DNA from: an uncultured Chthonomonadales bacterium
GTDB taxonomy: Bacteria > Armatimonadota > Chthonomonadetes > Chthonomonadales > CAJBBX01
Direction: 5' to 3'
Length of the DNA stretch: 64,000 nt
NCBI GenBank assembly: GCA_938005745.1
Contig: CALLMM010000002.1
Coordinates: 165,000 to 228,999, forward strand
The translations under genes were made by a program, and so were the position numbers. Below, in pieces: positions 1 to 8,750 of this stretch (the stretch's first letter is position 1; each line of letters starts with the position of its first letter). Under the pieces are notes generated by a model, which made no database searches, was not told the origin of the DNA, and saw only the letters and a program-made list of their open reading frames with translations.

Positions 1-1080
1 CGACTCCCGGGTGCTCTGCCGATAACGGGTGATCCCGTTTGCCGGGTCGGGCGTATCAATCAGCGGCGGCTCCAGCCGGGAGATAGAGCGGGCGAAACCG
101 AACGGGTCGGGGTTGGCTCCGTCGTCGCGCAGCAGCCCGCCAAACGTCGTGAAGCCGGGATCGCTGCTCGGGATGATCTGCGGCAGGGTTGTCGGATCGG
201 GCGTGGTGGGCGTGGTCGCCAGATTCTGGAACCGCGCGACCTCCTTCGCCGGATCGTTGGCTGCCGGCGGCTCCACCACAATCGGACCGGCAACCTGCAC
301 CGCCTCATTATTGTTGGGGTCCAGCGCCAGGATGGTGTTATTGAGCAGGCGCATCCTGCCGTTGACGCGGAAGGAGGCTCCCGGCGTCCGGTAGCCGTTG
401 AAGTTCAGCCCGACGGCGCGCACCGGCAGTCCGCCAAACTGCATCCACAGCGGCACGCCGATCGGCGGCACGCCGAACGCAGCTTCAAAGTTGCTCTCGT
501 TGAAGCGGTTGGTGACAAACCGCAGGTAGTCGGTGATGCCGATGGACTTGTACGCCACCAGTTCGCGGCGCAGACGGGGCGCGGGATTGTTCAGGAAGGT
601 GGTCGGGTCGTTCTCGCGGATCACGCCGCTGCGTCCGACCGACTCGATCCGCAGGTACTTTCCGAGCGGATTGCGCGGATCGGGCTTCATCGAGACCCGC
701 ACCAGCGCACGCCCCTGATCGAAGGGGATGCGCGTGTAGCCGTCCACCAGCCACCGGCGATCCGGGTCGTTAGGCAGCACCGTGTTCGGGTCCTGCGGCT
801 CCGGACGCCAGTCGGCTCCCTCCTGGCTGTAGGTCAGGTAGTAGTCGCAGTAGCGAATGCCCGCCTCAGCAAGCTGGTACGCCGAGATCGTATCTTTCGC
901 GCGTCCCGCGTTGATCAGGTTGCGCGCCACCAGCCCGACAAAGACCCCGCCTATGAAAAGCAGCACGAACAGCACGATAACGGCGACCGCGAGCGACTGT
1001 CCGCGCTCTCTGCCGCTTCTTCGCACCGGGAGAGGCTGCCGGCGTGCGCGCCTGTCCTGCCGCGTCTGGTTGGTTATCAT
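1..1080 (-). CDS. PilX-like pilus assembly protein (partial)
   Basis: This reading frame is missing from the track because it runs off the left edge; I translated it from ATG at 1080 and it stays open for 360 codons. A basic, Arg-rich N-terminus (residues 1-30) is followed by GQSLAVAVIVLFVLLF, a single hydrophobic helix, and then LVARNLINAGRAKDTISAYQLAEAGI. This is the N-terminal pattern of PilX-like proteins, which lack a canonical GFTLxE site and have a QLAEAGI-type helix. The rest is a Pro/Asn-rich extracellular-looking region. It lies 45 nt downstream of the PilW-like gene in the same orientation. The expected role is a minor pilin or pseudopilin partner at the pilus base or tip. The C-terminus is outside the window, so total length is unknown. 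Confidence 0.75.
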   Translation of the reverse strand, partial: MITNQTRQDRRARRQPLPVRRSGRERGQSLAVAVIVLFVLLFIGGVFVGLVARNLINAGRAKDTISAYQLAEAGIRYCDYYLTYSQEGADWRPEPQDPNTVLPNDPDRRWLVDGYTRIPFDQGRALVRVSMKPDPRNPLGKYLRIESVGRSGVIRENDPTTFLNNPAPRLRRELVAYKSIGITDYLRFVTNRFNESNFEAAFGVPPIGVPLWMQFGGLPVRAVGLNFNGYRTPGASFRVNGRMRLLNNTILALDPNNNEAVQVAGPIVVEPPAANDPAKEVARFQNLATTPTTPDPTTLPQIIPSSDPGFTTFGGLLRDDGANPDPFGFARSISRLEPPLIDTPDPANGITRYRQSTRES

Positions 1081-1125
1081 TTCGGATCGCTCCACACAAG
1101 TCCCTCGACAATTCCCCATCTACAC

Positions 1126-3051
1126 CTACCGCTGTAGATTGCGAACCTGAATCTTCTGCGTCAGATTGACCTGCTGCGGCTGACCGGAGTTGGGTTCATA
1201 CAGCCGCACGCCCAGCGTGAAGGTCATCAGCGAGCGGGTCAGGTAGTCGGTCTTGACCACATCCGACGGCAGGTTGTTCTGAATCTGGTAGGAGACTTTG
1301 ATCGGCGCAGCGGGCTGGGAGACGCCGTTGGCGTCCACGTAGGTCTCCGGCAGATTATACTCCGCGCCCGGCAGGCTGCGGAAGATAATCGTTCCGCGCT
1401 TCATGCCGATCTCGTTCGGGTCTAATATGTTGGTACGGTCTTCGTTATTGATCACATACTCGTTGGGTCCGAGATTATCCACCTGGCTGCGCGGCACGCG
1501 GGTATAGGCGATCTCGCGACCGTAGTTGGGTCCGGGACGCATATCCGGTCCGGTCACGATCTCGGATCCCGGCACAATACGCACGTTGGGAATAAAGGAC
1601 AGGGGCGACGGACCGTTGGGATTCAGTCCCGGGTCGAGCCGCTCCAGCGAGATATAGCGCAGGGGCGTGCGTCCTGCCGCCTCCTCCACGCTGCGATTGT
1701 TGTTCGCCTCCGACGGGCTGAAGGTCGCCGGCTGATAGGGAGCCGTCTGCGAGATCGTATGCGGGAAGGCAAAGTTGACCACGCCGCGGCGGGTATCCAC
1801 GCCGAACATGATCTGCGGCGGGCTTGCCGGAGTCACATACGGGTTATTCGGATTGAAGTTCGCCGGAGTGGCGGTCAGGTCCCCGTTGGCGGTATCCAGC
1901 TGATAGTTCATCACGCTGCTGCTGACGCCGTCCCAGTAGAAGTAGCGCAGCATCGGATCGTTCAGCCGGCTGCGGAACACATAGAGATTGAACGGCGTCG
2001 TCCAGTGCCCGTGGGTCTCGACATAGGTGGTCGGCGCCGCGCTGCCCGCCTCGTTGCCCGGGTCGGAGAGGCGGTTGGGCGAGCCGGCGTCGTTGCCCAC
2101 ATAGGTCGGCTGGAAGGTGACCAGCGGGCGAATACGCATCCCGATCTGCGTTCCGTTATTGCCGGTATAGGTGAAGTAGAGCGGGCGTCGGTTCTCATCG
2201 CGCTCCACCTGCACCATATCGGCGCGGTCCAGGGGAACGACGGGGCGGGCGATGGCGCGCCAGTTCTCGCTGATGTTGACCTGTCCGTCCCCGTTCAGGT
2301 CCTTCCAGCCGGGTACCGCATTGCTGGTGACGGTGGGATCATTGGGCTGCACCGCGACGCTGTTATCGTAGAAGAAGTTCGGATCGTTCAGGATCGGGAT
2401 GTTCGGACTGTTCGCCGCGGTATGGAACAGGCGCGTGTCCACCTTCCCGCCGACCGTATAGGGCGACACGACGGCGCGATAGAGAATGAACGGATTATGG
2501 TCATCGAAGTCCACGTTGCGCCGGTCTTCGTAGAAGTTCTGATAGACGTTGATCGGGCGATCCATATTCAGGCTGGTGTCCCGCATGGAGGCGTTGTTAC
2601 GCAGTCCGAGCCACATCCGCACGATCACGCGCCCCGGAGCCAGCGGCAGAGCCACCTCCCCGCGATTGATCGCCAGTCCGGTGGTCGGATCTATCTCCGA
2701 GGCGGTCAACTGCGTGTTCTGATCGTTGACCCGTGCCGGGGGTACCAGGTCCACCATCCCGAAGGGGATCTGCATCACGATCGGCGGATCGCCCGCATTC
2801 GGTCCCGGAAGCCAGAAGTTGATCGGTTGATTCGAGTTATCAAAGACAAAGACACCGTTGGCCAGCTCACGCTGCGTCGCCTCCATCACCTGGCGCGCCG
2901 TATCCTGCGCCAGCACCTGGATCCGCGCCCGGTTGGTCAGGTTGAACCCCTGGATCATCGGACCGAAGATCAGTCCCAGCAGAATAACGGTGATCGCCAT
3001 GACAACGAGCAGTTCAACCAGCGTAAACCCCGCCCGCGCTCTGCGTATCAT
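1126..3051 (-). CDS. PilW-like prepilin-type protein
   Basis: This is a large minor prepilin of about 641 aa. From the chosen ATG (3051) it begins MIRRARAG|FTLVELLVVMAI, a short basic leader, a prepilin peptidase site (G before F, E at mature +5) and a hydrophobic helix. I prefer this start over the track's GTG (3087) because it gives a normal 8-residue leader and has AGGA about 6 nt upstream. The remaining roughly 600 residues are Asn/Pro/Asp-rich, suggesting a large beta-rich extracellular domain. That is much longer than classical PilW or GspJ. It should be processed by PilD (7403 region) and assembled with the neighbouring PilV- and PilX-like proteins. The family call is by N-terminal motif and gene order; the C-terminal domain is not recognised. 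Confidence 0.75.
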   Translation of the reverse strand: MIRRARAGFTLVELLVVMAITVILLGLIFGPMIQGFNLTNRARIQVLAQDTARQVMEATQRELANGVFVFDNSNQPINFWLPGPNAGDPPIVMQIPFGMVDLVPPARVNDQNTQLTASEIDPTTGLAINRGEVALPLAPGRVIVRMWLGLRNNASMRDTSLNMDRPINVYQNFYEDRRNVDFDDHNPFILYRAVVSPYTVGGKVDTRLFHTAANSPNIPILNDPNFFYDNSVAVQPNDPTVTSNAVPGWKDLNGDGQVNISENWRAIARPVVPLDRADMVQVERDENRRPLYFTYTGNNGTQIGMRIRPLVTFQPTYVGNDAGSPNRLSDPGNEAGSAAPTTYVETHGHWTTPFNLYVFRSRLNDPMLRYFYWDGVSSSVMNYQLDTANGDLTATPANFNPNNPYVTPASPPQIMFGVDTRRGVVNFAFPHTISQTAPYQPATFSPSEANNNRSVEEAAGRTPLRYISLERLDPGLNPNGPSPLSFIPNVRIVPGSEIVTGPDMRPGPNYGREIAYTRVPRSQVDNLGPNEYVINNEDRTNILDPNEIGMKRGTIIFRSLPGAEYNLPETYVDANGVSQPAAPIKVSYQIQNNLPSDVVKTDYLTRSLMTFTLGVRLYEPNSGQPQQVNLTQKIQVRNLQR

Positions 3052-3157
3052 TTCGGTTCCTGTCATTATCGTAAACCTTCGCGGCACTGCGTATCAGGAA
3101 GAGCCTCTCTGCGCATCCCTCCGGCTCTCCTCTGCCCTGAGCGGCTGATACCTGCCT

Positions 3158-4978
3158 CTACAGACTTCCGCTGCGCGTCAGAAAAGTATCCACGTCCAGT
3201 TTGCGCCAGCGGTAGCGCACCACATTGCCTCCGGCGGCTTCCGTGACGGTTGCGCCGTTGCTCCAGATCACTCTGGACTTGAAGGAGATTCCCTGCACTC
3301 CGTTTGCCGGGATCAACGGCTCTCCGGTCGCCCAGGAGACGGCATCGAAGCGAGGTCTGCCGAAGACCGGGTCTCGCGGCTCCGTCAAGTCAATAAAAGT
3401 CAGCGGTCCCGAACCCAGATCCACGAACCGGCTGGGGTTGTCTTCGATTCGGAACGAGACATTGCTGGCGCGCCGCAGATTACCGGCGGCGTCGCGATAG
3501 AATATCTCACGGATGCTGATGGTCTTGCCGGCTTCCATCAGCGGGAAGTACATCCGGGTCGGCGCGGAGGGATCGCGCCCCGTGTCGCTCTGCGTTCCCA
3601 GATAGAACTGACCGAAGCCCAGATTGGGCGTGGCGAACCGCTGATAGAGATTCGCGGCTTTCTGCGCCTGCAGCGCCCACTCGCCTTTCGCTTTGTAGTA
3701 GAACCGGAAGGTTCCCGCCGCGTTGGCGGCTCCGAAGGCGTCGGTGAAACGCACGATCCCCTCTTTGTAGTCCACCGTATACTCGGTGCGGGGAACCGGC
3801 TGCCCCGTGCTCAGGTTGTAGACCAGAAAGTCCACCTGTTCGTTGGCGTTGGTGGTGCGGAACAGCCCCGTGTACGGCTCCTGGTCCTCTCCCAGTTCGC
3901 CCAGCGCCTTCAGGTTCTTCAGCGTGACCCGCACGTTGTAGGGAGGCGAGGCGGGCATGGGACGATCCTCGCGAATGATCCGCCAGTCGAGCACGTCGTA
4001 GCTGATCCGCGCCGACAGCGGCACCGAGCCGGAGGGCGTCTGCTCCACCTGGTTGTAGGCGAGCGGATGAAAGACCAGCACGCCGACATTGGCGAACCCG
4101 GCGATTGTGGGAGAGAGCACGCCGAACTCGTAGGGATCGTCCGACCAGTTGCCGACCGCGACCCGCCGAAACGCCCGGGCGACCGATTCGCTGTCGGGAA
4201 GCAGCGCGCGGAAGTCGCTGGGCCATCCGGGCAGCGTGGTCAGGTTGATCCAGCCGCTGGTGTTGGCAGGCACCGTGAACTCAATGCCCGGATTGGTCTG
4301 CACATTGTTGCTGGCATCGTAGTAGCTGAAGCTGATCTTGAAGTTGCGGACGTAGTTGACCGGCGCGAAGCCGATCTGATGATCGTCGTAGTCTATGGCG
4401 TACTGCCCTGGTCCCCGCAGGTTGGGCGTGGGATCGCTGGCGGCGTCCTGCACACTGCGGATCATCGGCGCGCCGTTGACGAACAGCGTATCGGTGATCC
4501 CGTCTCGGTCCCAGGCGACATCGTAGATCGGTCCGGAACTCAGCACATAGATCGAGCCGCGCACGCCGCTGGCGATCGGAGAGGGGATCGGGATCCGCAC
4601 GACCTCATCCAGCACCCGGCGGATCTTGTTGACGTTGCTGACATAGTAGGGATCCACGCCAAACGGAGCCGTCTCCACATCGCTCAGATCGTTGGGCGTC
4701 GCGTTCAGGTCGATCTGGAAGGTGTAGCCGGGCGGATTCTGGCTGGCGACCGGAACGACCGGAACGATAGCGTTCATCAGATTGGCGGAGTTGCTGGTAT
4801 AGCGATCCACCTCCTGCTTTGCCAGGCGAGAGGCAAAGGTGGTCGCCTCGGTCTGCTGATTGATCAGGAATCCGGGCGGGAAGAGCCGCACCACCGACAG
4901 GATGCCGACCAGCAGGATCACCAGCACGACCAGCACTTCGATCAGCGAGACGCCATATTGTCTAAACGCAGTCTTCAT
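3158..4978 (-). CDS. PilV-like prepilin-type protein
   Basis: A 606-aa prepilin-like protein starting MKTAFRQYG|VSLIEVLVVLVILLVG. It has a short leader, a Gly before the processing site, Glu at mature +5 and then one hydrophobic helix (about residues 10-30), followed by RLFPPGFLINQQTEATTFA. The SLIEVLV variant with Val at +1 is typical of PilV/GspI-like minor pilins. The remaining 560 residues look extracellular and carry no domain I recognise. It sits between the pseudopilin gene (107 nt upstream) and the PilW-like gene (downstream). There is no convincing Shine-Dalgarno before ATG 4978. The role as a minor (pseudo)pilin is inferred from the motif and gene order. Confidence 0.72.
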   Translation of the reverse strand: MKTAFRQYGVSLIEVLVVLVILLVGILSVVRLFPPGFLINQQTEATTFASRLAKQEVDRYTSNSANLMNAIVPVVPVASQNPPGYTFQIDLNATPNDLSDVETAPFGVDPYYVSNVNKIRRVLDEVVRIPIPSPIASGVRGSIYVLSSGPIYDVAWDRDGITDTLFVNGAPMIRSVQDAASDPTPNLRGPGQYAIDYDDHQIGFAPVNYVRNFKISFSYYDASNNVQTNPGIEFTVPANTSGWINLTTLPGWPSDFRALLPDSESVARAFRRVAVGNWSDDPYEFGVLSPTIAGFANVGVLVFHPLAYNQVEQTPSGSVPLSARISYDVLDWRIIREDRPMPASPPYNVRVTLKNLKALGELGEDQEPYTGLFRTTNANEQVDFLVYNLSTGQPVPRTEYTVDYKEGIVRFTDAFGAANAAGTFRFYYKAKGEWALQAQKAANLYQRFATPNLGFGQFYLGTQSDTGRDPSAPTRMYFPLMEAGKTISIREIFYRDAAGNLRRASNVSFRIEDNPSRFVDLGSGPLTFIDLTEPRDPVFGRPRFDAVSWATGEPLIPANGVQGISFKSRVIWSNGATVTEAAGGNVVRYRWRKLDVDTFLTRSGSL

Positions 4979-4996
4979 GAGCGTATATCACACTTT

Positions 4997-5030
4997 CGCA
5001 TGGAGCGATGTCATCGTCGCATGGAGCGAT
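4997..5030. repeat. Two direct 13-bp repeats upstream of the PilV-like gene
   Basis: CGCATGGAGCGAT occurs at 4997-5009 and again at 5018-5030 with a 21-bp period, partly continuing as a third degenerate unit. It lies in the 107-nt gap between two prepilin genes, just upstream of the PilV-like start. It could be a binding site pair or a simple local duplication. Confidence 0.6.
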
Positions 5031-5085
5031 CGCATCGCGCGGGGCGAAAAGCCCCTGCGCGTCCGCCGTTTCGCGCTCCGTGGGG

Positions 5086-5988
5086 CTACGGACCGGCGAA
5101 GACCCCGCCGCCGCCCAGCCGCAGAAAGTCCTGCGCGCGCACCTTGCGCGCTGAACCGCCGAGATTGATCGTCGTATAGGTCGGCGCGCCCGCGGTGGCG
5201 GTATGCCAGGAGCAGGCTGCCAGGATCGTCCGATCCTCCGGCGGATTGCGGTACTTCATCTGGTGCGGCAGATCCGATGCGCCTTCGACGCCGGTCCAGT
5301 CTATGCTGTAGCGTCGCTCATAGATCGGGTTGTTGCTCGAATCGCGCACGACCTGCCCGTTGGTTCCGATCATCGGGCTGATATCATACGAATCCCAGAC
5401 ATAGAAGTATTTGGGCTGACCGCTCAGCGGTCCGGACGTCCAGCAGTCCACCGTTCCCAGCCCGCTGATTGTCGGGCATCCGGCGGCGGCGAGCCGGTCG
5501 CCGATCCACTCCGCGCCGGAGGGCCAGTCGGGCGGGCGCGGCGGGAAGAGGGCGACGGTGGCGACGGATCGGCTGGTATTGGTGTTATTCGGACACTTGA
5601 ACAGGTTGATGTCCTTGACCTGCTCGCGATAGAGAAAGCCGTTGAGGAGGCTGTCCGCGCGCGCCAGACAGGGCGCGCCGTTGACAACCGGCGCGTTGGT
5701 TCCGTCGTAGAAGATGCCGGTAGAGCGCGCGGTATCGCAGTTTCCGCCGGAGACGATCCCCACCTCCGCATATCCCAGCAGCGCGGGAGGATAGCCGCCC
5801 TCATCCTCTTTGTAGACCTTGGCGGAGACGTAGAGCTGGTGCAGATTGGACATGCAGCTGCTGGCGCGCGCCTGTTCGCGGAGCGTGCCTGCCAGCGGGA
5901 AGAGGATGGCTGCCAGCACCGCGATAATGGCGATGACCGTGAGCAGTTCGATAAGAGTAAATCCCCGATATTGTGAGGTTCTATGCAT
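5086..5988 (-). CDS. Prepilin-type N-terminal methylation domain protein (DUF1559/GspG-like)
   Basis: A 300-aa protein with MHRTSQYRG|FTLIELLTVIAIIAVLAAILFP, a canonical type III signal and hydrophobic helix, followed by REQARASSCMSNLHQL. The latter is the conserved segment after the helix in GspG/DUF1559-type pseudopilins, often followed by a KVYKEDEGGYPP-like region as seen here. It is probably the first gene of the minor-pilin run, with AGGTAGG just upstream of ATG 5988. PilD should cleave and methylate it. Whether it is a major pilin, a pseudopilin or one of the many H-x9-DG-type prepilins seen in some phyla cannot be settled here. The function in a pilus or pseudopilus is inferred. Confidence 0.82.
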   Translation of the reverse strand: MHRTSQYRGFTLIELLTVIAIIAVLAAILFPLAGTLREQARASSCMSNLHQLYVSAKVYKEDEGGYPPALLGYAEVGIVSGGNCDTARSTGIFYDGTNAPVVNGAPCLARADSLLNGFLYREQVKDINLFKCPNNTNTSRSVATVALFPPRPPDWPSGAEWIGDRLAAAGCPTISGLGTVDCWTSGPLSGQPKYFYVWDSYDISPMIGTNGQVVRDSSNNPIYERRYSIDWTGVEGASDLPHQMKYRNPPEDRTILAACSWHTATAGAPTYTTINLGGSARKVRAQDFLRLGGGGVFAGP

Positions 5989-6284
5989 CGCTGCCTACCT
6001 GACCTTTGCGCGTTGGGAATCGGCCGGATTCGCCCCGGCTCCTGCATGATAGTTCACGAATGGCAATGCCAGATAACTCCGCGCATTACCAAACATCTGA
6101 CGATATAGTAGCGTTCAATGTTCCCATGCAGACACTCTATATCTTAAGCCGGCTAACCGTTGCGAGGTTACCGGCAGCCGCCGCAGACGACGGCTGTCGC
6201 AGGGGATCCTCAAACGCCTGAGTCTGCGCCGAAAGCCCTCTGTTTCCGATCATGGGAGCGCACGAGGGCTGCACGCTGGCGCCG
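5989..6284. other. Intergenic region upstream of prepilin genes
   Basis: This 296-nt stretch separates the pilBTCD block from the prepilin block. It contains an 11-bp palindrome TGGCAATGCCA near 6061 and AT-rich stretches around 6107 and 6135 that could hold the prepilin promoter. I could not find a well-spaced -35/-10 pair or a sigma54 (GG-N10-GC) site. An imperfect CAGCCG/CGGCTG hairpin near 6176-6197 could terminate the pilD transcript. No gene was recognised. Confidence 0.4.
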
Positions 6285-7403
6285 CTACTTTGCCGCCAGC
6301 CCCGCCCAGGCGAGATACCACTGTATCAGCGGATCGCCGATAAAGACCGCCAGCAGCGCGCCGATGACCATATAGGGACCGAACGGAAGATGGGTCGGAC
6401 CGGCGACGAAATCGTCCAGCTCCTCCTCTTCCATCTCCGGCGCAAGCTGCTGTTTCAGTCGGACGGCGGGACCGATCCGCAGCAGCGCGCCGAAAGCGAT
6501 CAGCAGGTCTATGAAGGCGATGTAGAAGGCGCCGGTTACCAGCGCGGTTGGAAGCGGAGTCGCCTCCGGCTCCTCCTGCGAACTGTCGTCTGCCGAGCCG
6601 GAAGCGGGTGTAACGGAAGAGGTGGAGGAGAGCCGTTCTGACGGCTCCTGTTTCCGATTCTCGAATCCCTGTTCGCGGCTCCCTGCCTGCGACTTTTCGC
6701 GGGAGGCTCTCCAGATCATCAACGCGCCGCCGATGAGCGCGCCGGCTCCGATTGCCAGCAGGAAGGAGACCAGCGCCTGCCCCAGAGGCAGCAGCGCGCC
6801 GATGGCGCGCGCCAGCTTGACATCGCCATCCCCCATCGCATCCCTGCGAAAGAGGAGCAGACCAACGACCTGAATGAGAACGAAAAGCGTGGAGCAGATC
6901 ACGGCTCCGCAGAGGGATCGCGGAAGCCAGCCCCAGAGTAACGCCTGCTGCGCATCCCGTGTGAGAATGCCCCACAGGTCGTGACCGACGCCCACCAGGA
7001 ATGCGAACGTGTTGAGTTCATCGGGAATGATGAACAGTTCGGCGTCAATGAAGAGTGCCGCGATCAGCGCGGCGGCAAACAGGCAGTAGGCGACGGTATG
7101 GTAGGTCGGACCGAATCGCCAGAAGAGCGCCACGAACGTCCCGCAGGTCAGAACCTCCACCCAGAAGTAGCGCCAGGGGATCGGCAAGCCGCACCCCCGG
7201 CAGCGACCGCGCAGGATCAGGAAGCTGAGCAGCGGGATGTTATCGTAGGCGCGAAGCGCATAGTTGCAGCGCGGACAGTGAGAGCCGGGGGAGATGAGCG
7301 ATTCGCCGCGCGGGAGCCGCCAGATCAGCATGTTCAGAAAGCTGCCGACCACCGCTCCCAGCACGCCCGCCATCACTCCCCAGAACGGATCGGGTACTCC
7401 CAA
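6285..7403 (-). CDS. pilD: Prepilin peptidase (leader peptidase/N-methyltransferase)
   Basis: A membrane aspartic peptidase that cleaves and N-methylates type IV prepilins, here 372 aa. Visible hallmarks are GSFLNMLIWRLPRGE near the N-terminus, two cysteine pairs (CPRCNYAL and CRGCG) in the cytosolic loop, the first catalytic Asp region FIDAELFIIPDELN and the second motif GDGDVKLARAIGALLP. Several hydrophobic segments follow. An unusual low-complexity Ser/Glu/Gln-rich loop of about 50 residues is inserted before the last two helices, which end in THLPFGPYMVIGALL, a family-typical C-terminus. The TTG start at 7403 comes from the track; an ATG 30 nt inside is possible. It is the last gene of the pilBTCD unit and sits beside its likely substrates. 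Confidence 0.93.
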   Translation of the reverse strand: MGVPDPFWGVMAGVLGAVVGSFLNMLIWRLPRGESLISPGSHCPRCNYALRAYDNIPLLSFLILRGRCRGCGLPIPWRYFWVEVLTCGTFVALFWRFGPTYHTVAYCLFAAALIAALFIDAELFIIPDELNTFAFLVGVGHDLWGILTRDAQQALLWGWLPRSLCGAVICSTLFVLIQVVGLLLFRRDAMGDGDVKLARAIGALLPLGQALVSFLLAIGAGALIGGALMIWRASREKSQAGSREQGFENRKQEPSERLSSTSSVTPASGSADDSSQEEPEATPLPTALVTGAFYIAFIDLLIAFGALLRIGPAVRLKQQLAPEMEEEELDDFVAGPTHLPFGPYMVIGALLAVFIGDPLIQWYLAWAGLAAK

Positions 7404-7489
7404 TACCTCCCCCCGCGCTTCTATGCGAGGGCATCCGGGCGAACCGGGTCACACAGCGTCCCGGACGACGCCCGAATGCCTGTCGAGCG

Positions 7490-8731
7490 TTACTCTCCGC
7501 CGCCGCCGTCGCCGCCGCCGCCGCTCAGGTTCTGGATCACCTGGATCAGAGGCATGAACATGGCGATGACGATAAATCCGACACAGACGCCGAGGAAGAC
7601 GATCAGCACCGGTTCGATGGCGGAGGTGAGGCTCTGGAGCGTGGCGTCCACCTCCTGCTCGTAGAAGTCGGCGATCTTGGAGAGCATCGTATCCAGCGCT
7701 CCGGACTCCTCCCCGATGGAGATCATGTGCACGACCATCGGCGGGAACATCCGGCTCTTCTCCAGCGGATCGTTGATGCGGTCGCCTTCACGAATGCGCG
7801 CGCGCGCCTCCATCACCGCGTCGGCGATGATCCCGTTGCCGACCACCCCCGCGACCGTCTCCAGCGCCTGCAGGATCGGAACGCCGGAGACCAGCAGCGT
7901 GCCGAGCGTGCGCGAGAAGCGCGCCAGAACGATCTTATGGTGCAGTTTGCCGAAGACGGGAACCTTGAGCTTGATCCGGTCTATGACCCGCCTTCCAACC
8001 CGCGTAGTGCCGAACCACTTGGTGGTGACATAGAGGAGCAGAAGGATAATCAGCCCCATGTACCACCGGTTCTTCAGGAAGTCGCTGAAGTCCACCAGCA
8101 CCTGGGTCATCGCGGGCAGCTCCGTCACGCCGAGTTCCTTGAACAGGTCCACGAACTTCGGCACAATGAAGGTACACAGTCCCACGACGATGCCCACCGC
8201 GACCACCACGACGATCGCCGGATAGGTCAACGCCGCCTTCACCTTGCGGCGAAGCTCCATATCCTTCTCCAGGAAGTGCGACAGACGCTGCAGAGCCTCT
8301 TCGAGTACGCCGCCGACCTCTCCGGCGCGCACCAGACCGACGAAGAGACTGGTGAAGGTCTTGGGGTACTTGCCCATCGCCTTGGAGAGCGTCTGACCGG
8401 CTTCGACCTCCTGCTGGATGTCAATGATCATCCGGCGCAGCTTGGGGTTCTGGGTCTGCTCGCCCAGCACATCGAGGGCGCGCACGAGGGAGACGCCCGC
8501 GTCAATCATGGTCGAAAACTGCCGGCAGAAGATCGCCAGGTCGTTGAGCTTGACGCGCCCCCACCCTCCGCCGGGCGACCGCTTCTTGCCGGCAGCCGTC
8601 TGCTTGATGTCGGTGACGGTGAAGCCCTGCTCCTGAAGTCGGCGGCGGAGAATCTCCGCATTCTCGGCTTCGGAGGTTCCGGAGCGTGACTGCCCGCTGG
8701 CGTCTCGCACCGTGTAGCTAAAGGTTGCCAT
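7490..8731 (-). CDS. pilC: Type IV pilus inner-membrane platform protein PilC
   Basis: 413 aa, the normal length for the PilC/GspF family. It begins with a short N-terminal domain (FSYTVRDASGQSRSGTSEAEN), followed by two T2SSF repeats with the typical LAIFCRQFSTMIDAGVSLV and ARFSRTLGTLLVSGVPILQAL signatures, and three hydrophobic helices at about 165-195, 215-235 and 375-400. The protein links the PilB/PilT motors to the pilus base in the inner membrane. The C-terminus is an unusual Gly-rich tail (GGGGDGGGGE). The start has a strong Shine-Dalgarno (AAGGGGGG) and lies 19 nt after the pilT stop. Confidence 0.95.
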   Translation of the reverse strand: MATFSYTVRDASGQSRSGTSEAENAEILRRRLQEQGFTVTDIKQTAAGKKRSPGGGWGRVKLNDLAIFCRQFSTMIDAGVSLVRALDVLGEQTQNPKLRRMIIDIQQEVEAGQTLSKAMGKYPKTFTSLFVGLVRAGEVGGVLEEALQRLSHFLEKDMELRRKVKAALTYPAIVVVVAVGIVVGLCTFIVPKFVDLFKELGVTELPAMTQVLVDFSDFLKNRWYMGLIILLLLYVTTKWFGTTRVGRRVIDRIKLKVPVFGKLHHKIVLARFSRTLGTLLVSGVPILQALETVAGVVGNGIIADAVMEARARIREGDRINDPLEKSRMFPPMVVHMISIGEESGALDTMLSKIADFYEQEVDATLQSLTSAIEPVLIVFLGVCVGFIVIAMFMPLIQVIQNLSGGGGDGGGGE

Positions 8732-8750
8732 CTGGTTCCCCCCTTACGAC

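Noticed and set aside
1354-1359. TATAAT on the minus strand
   Set aside because: It is inside the PilW-like coding sequence (LPGAEYNLPET); no start follows at a useful distance.
7490-7520. Repeated CCGCCG tract as a tandem repeat element
   Set aside because: It is the Gly-rich C-terminal coding sequence of PilC.
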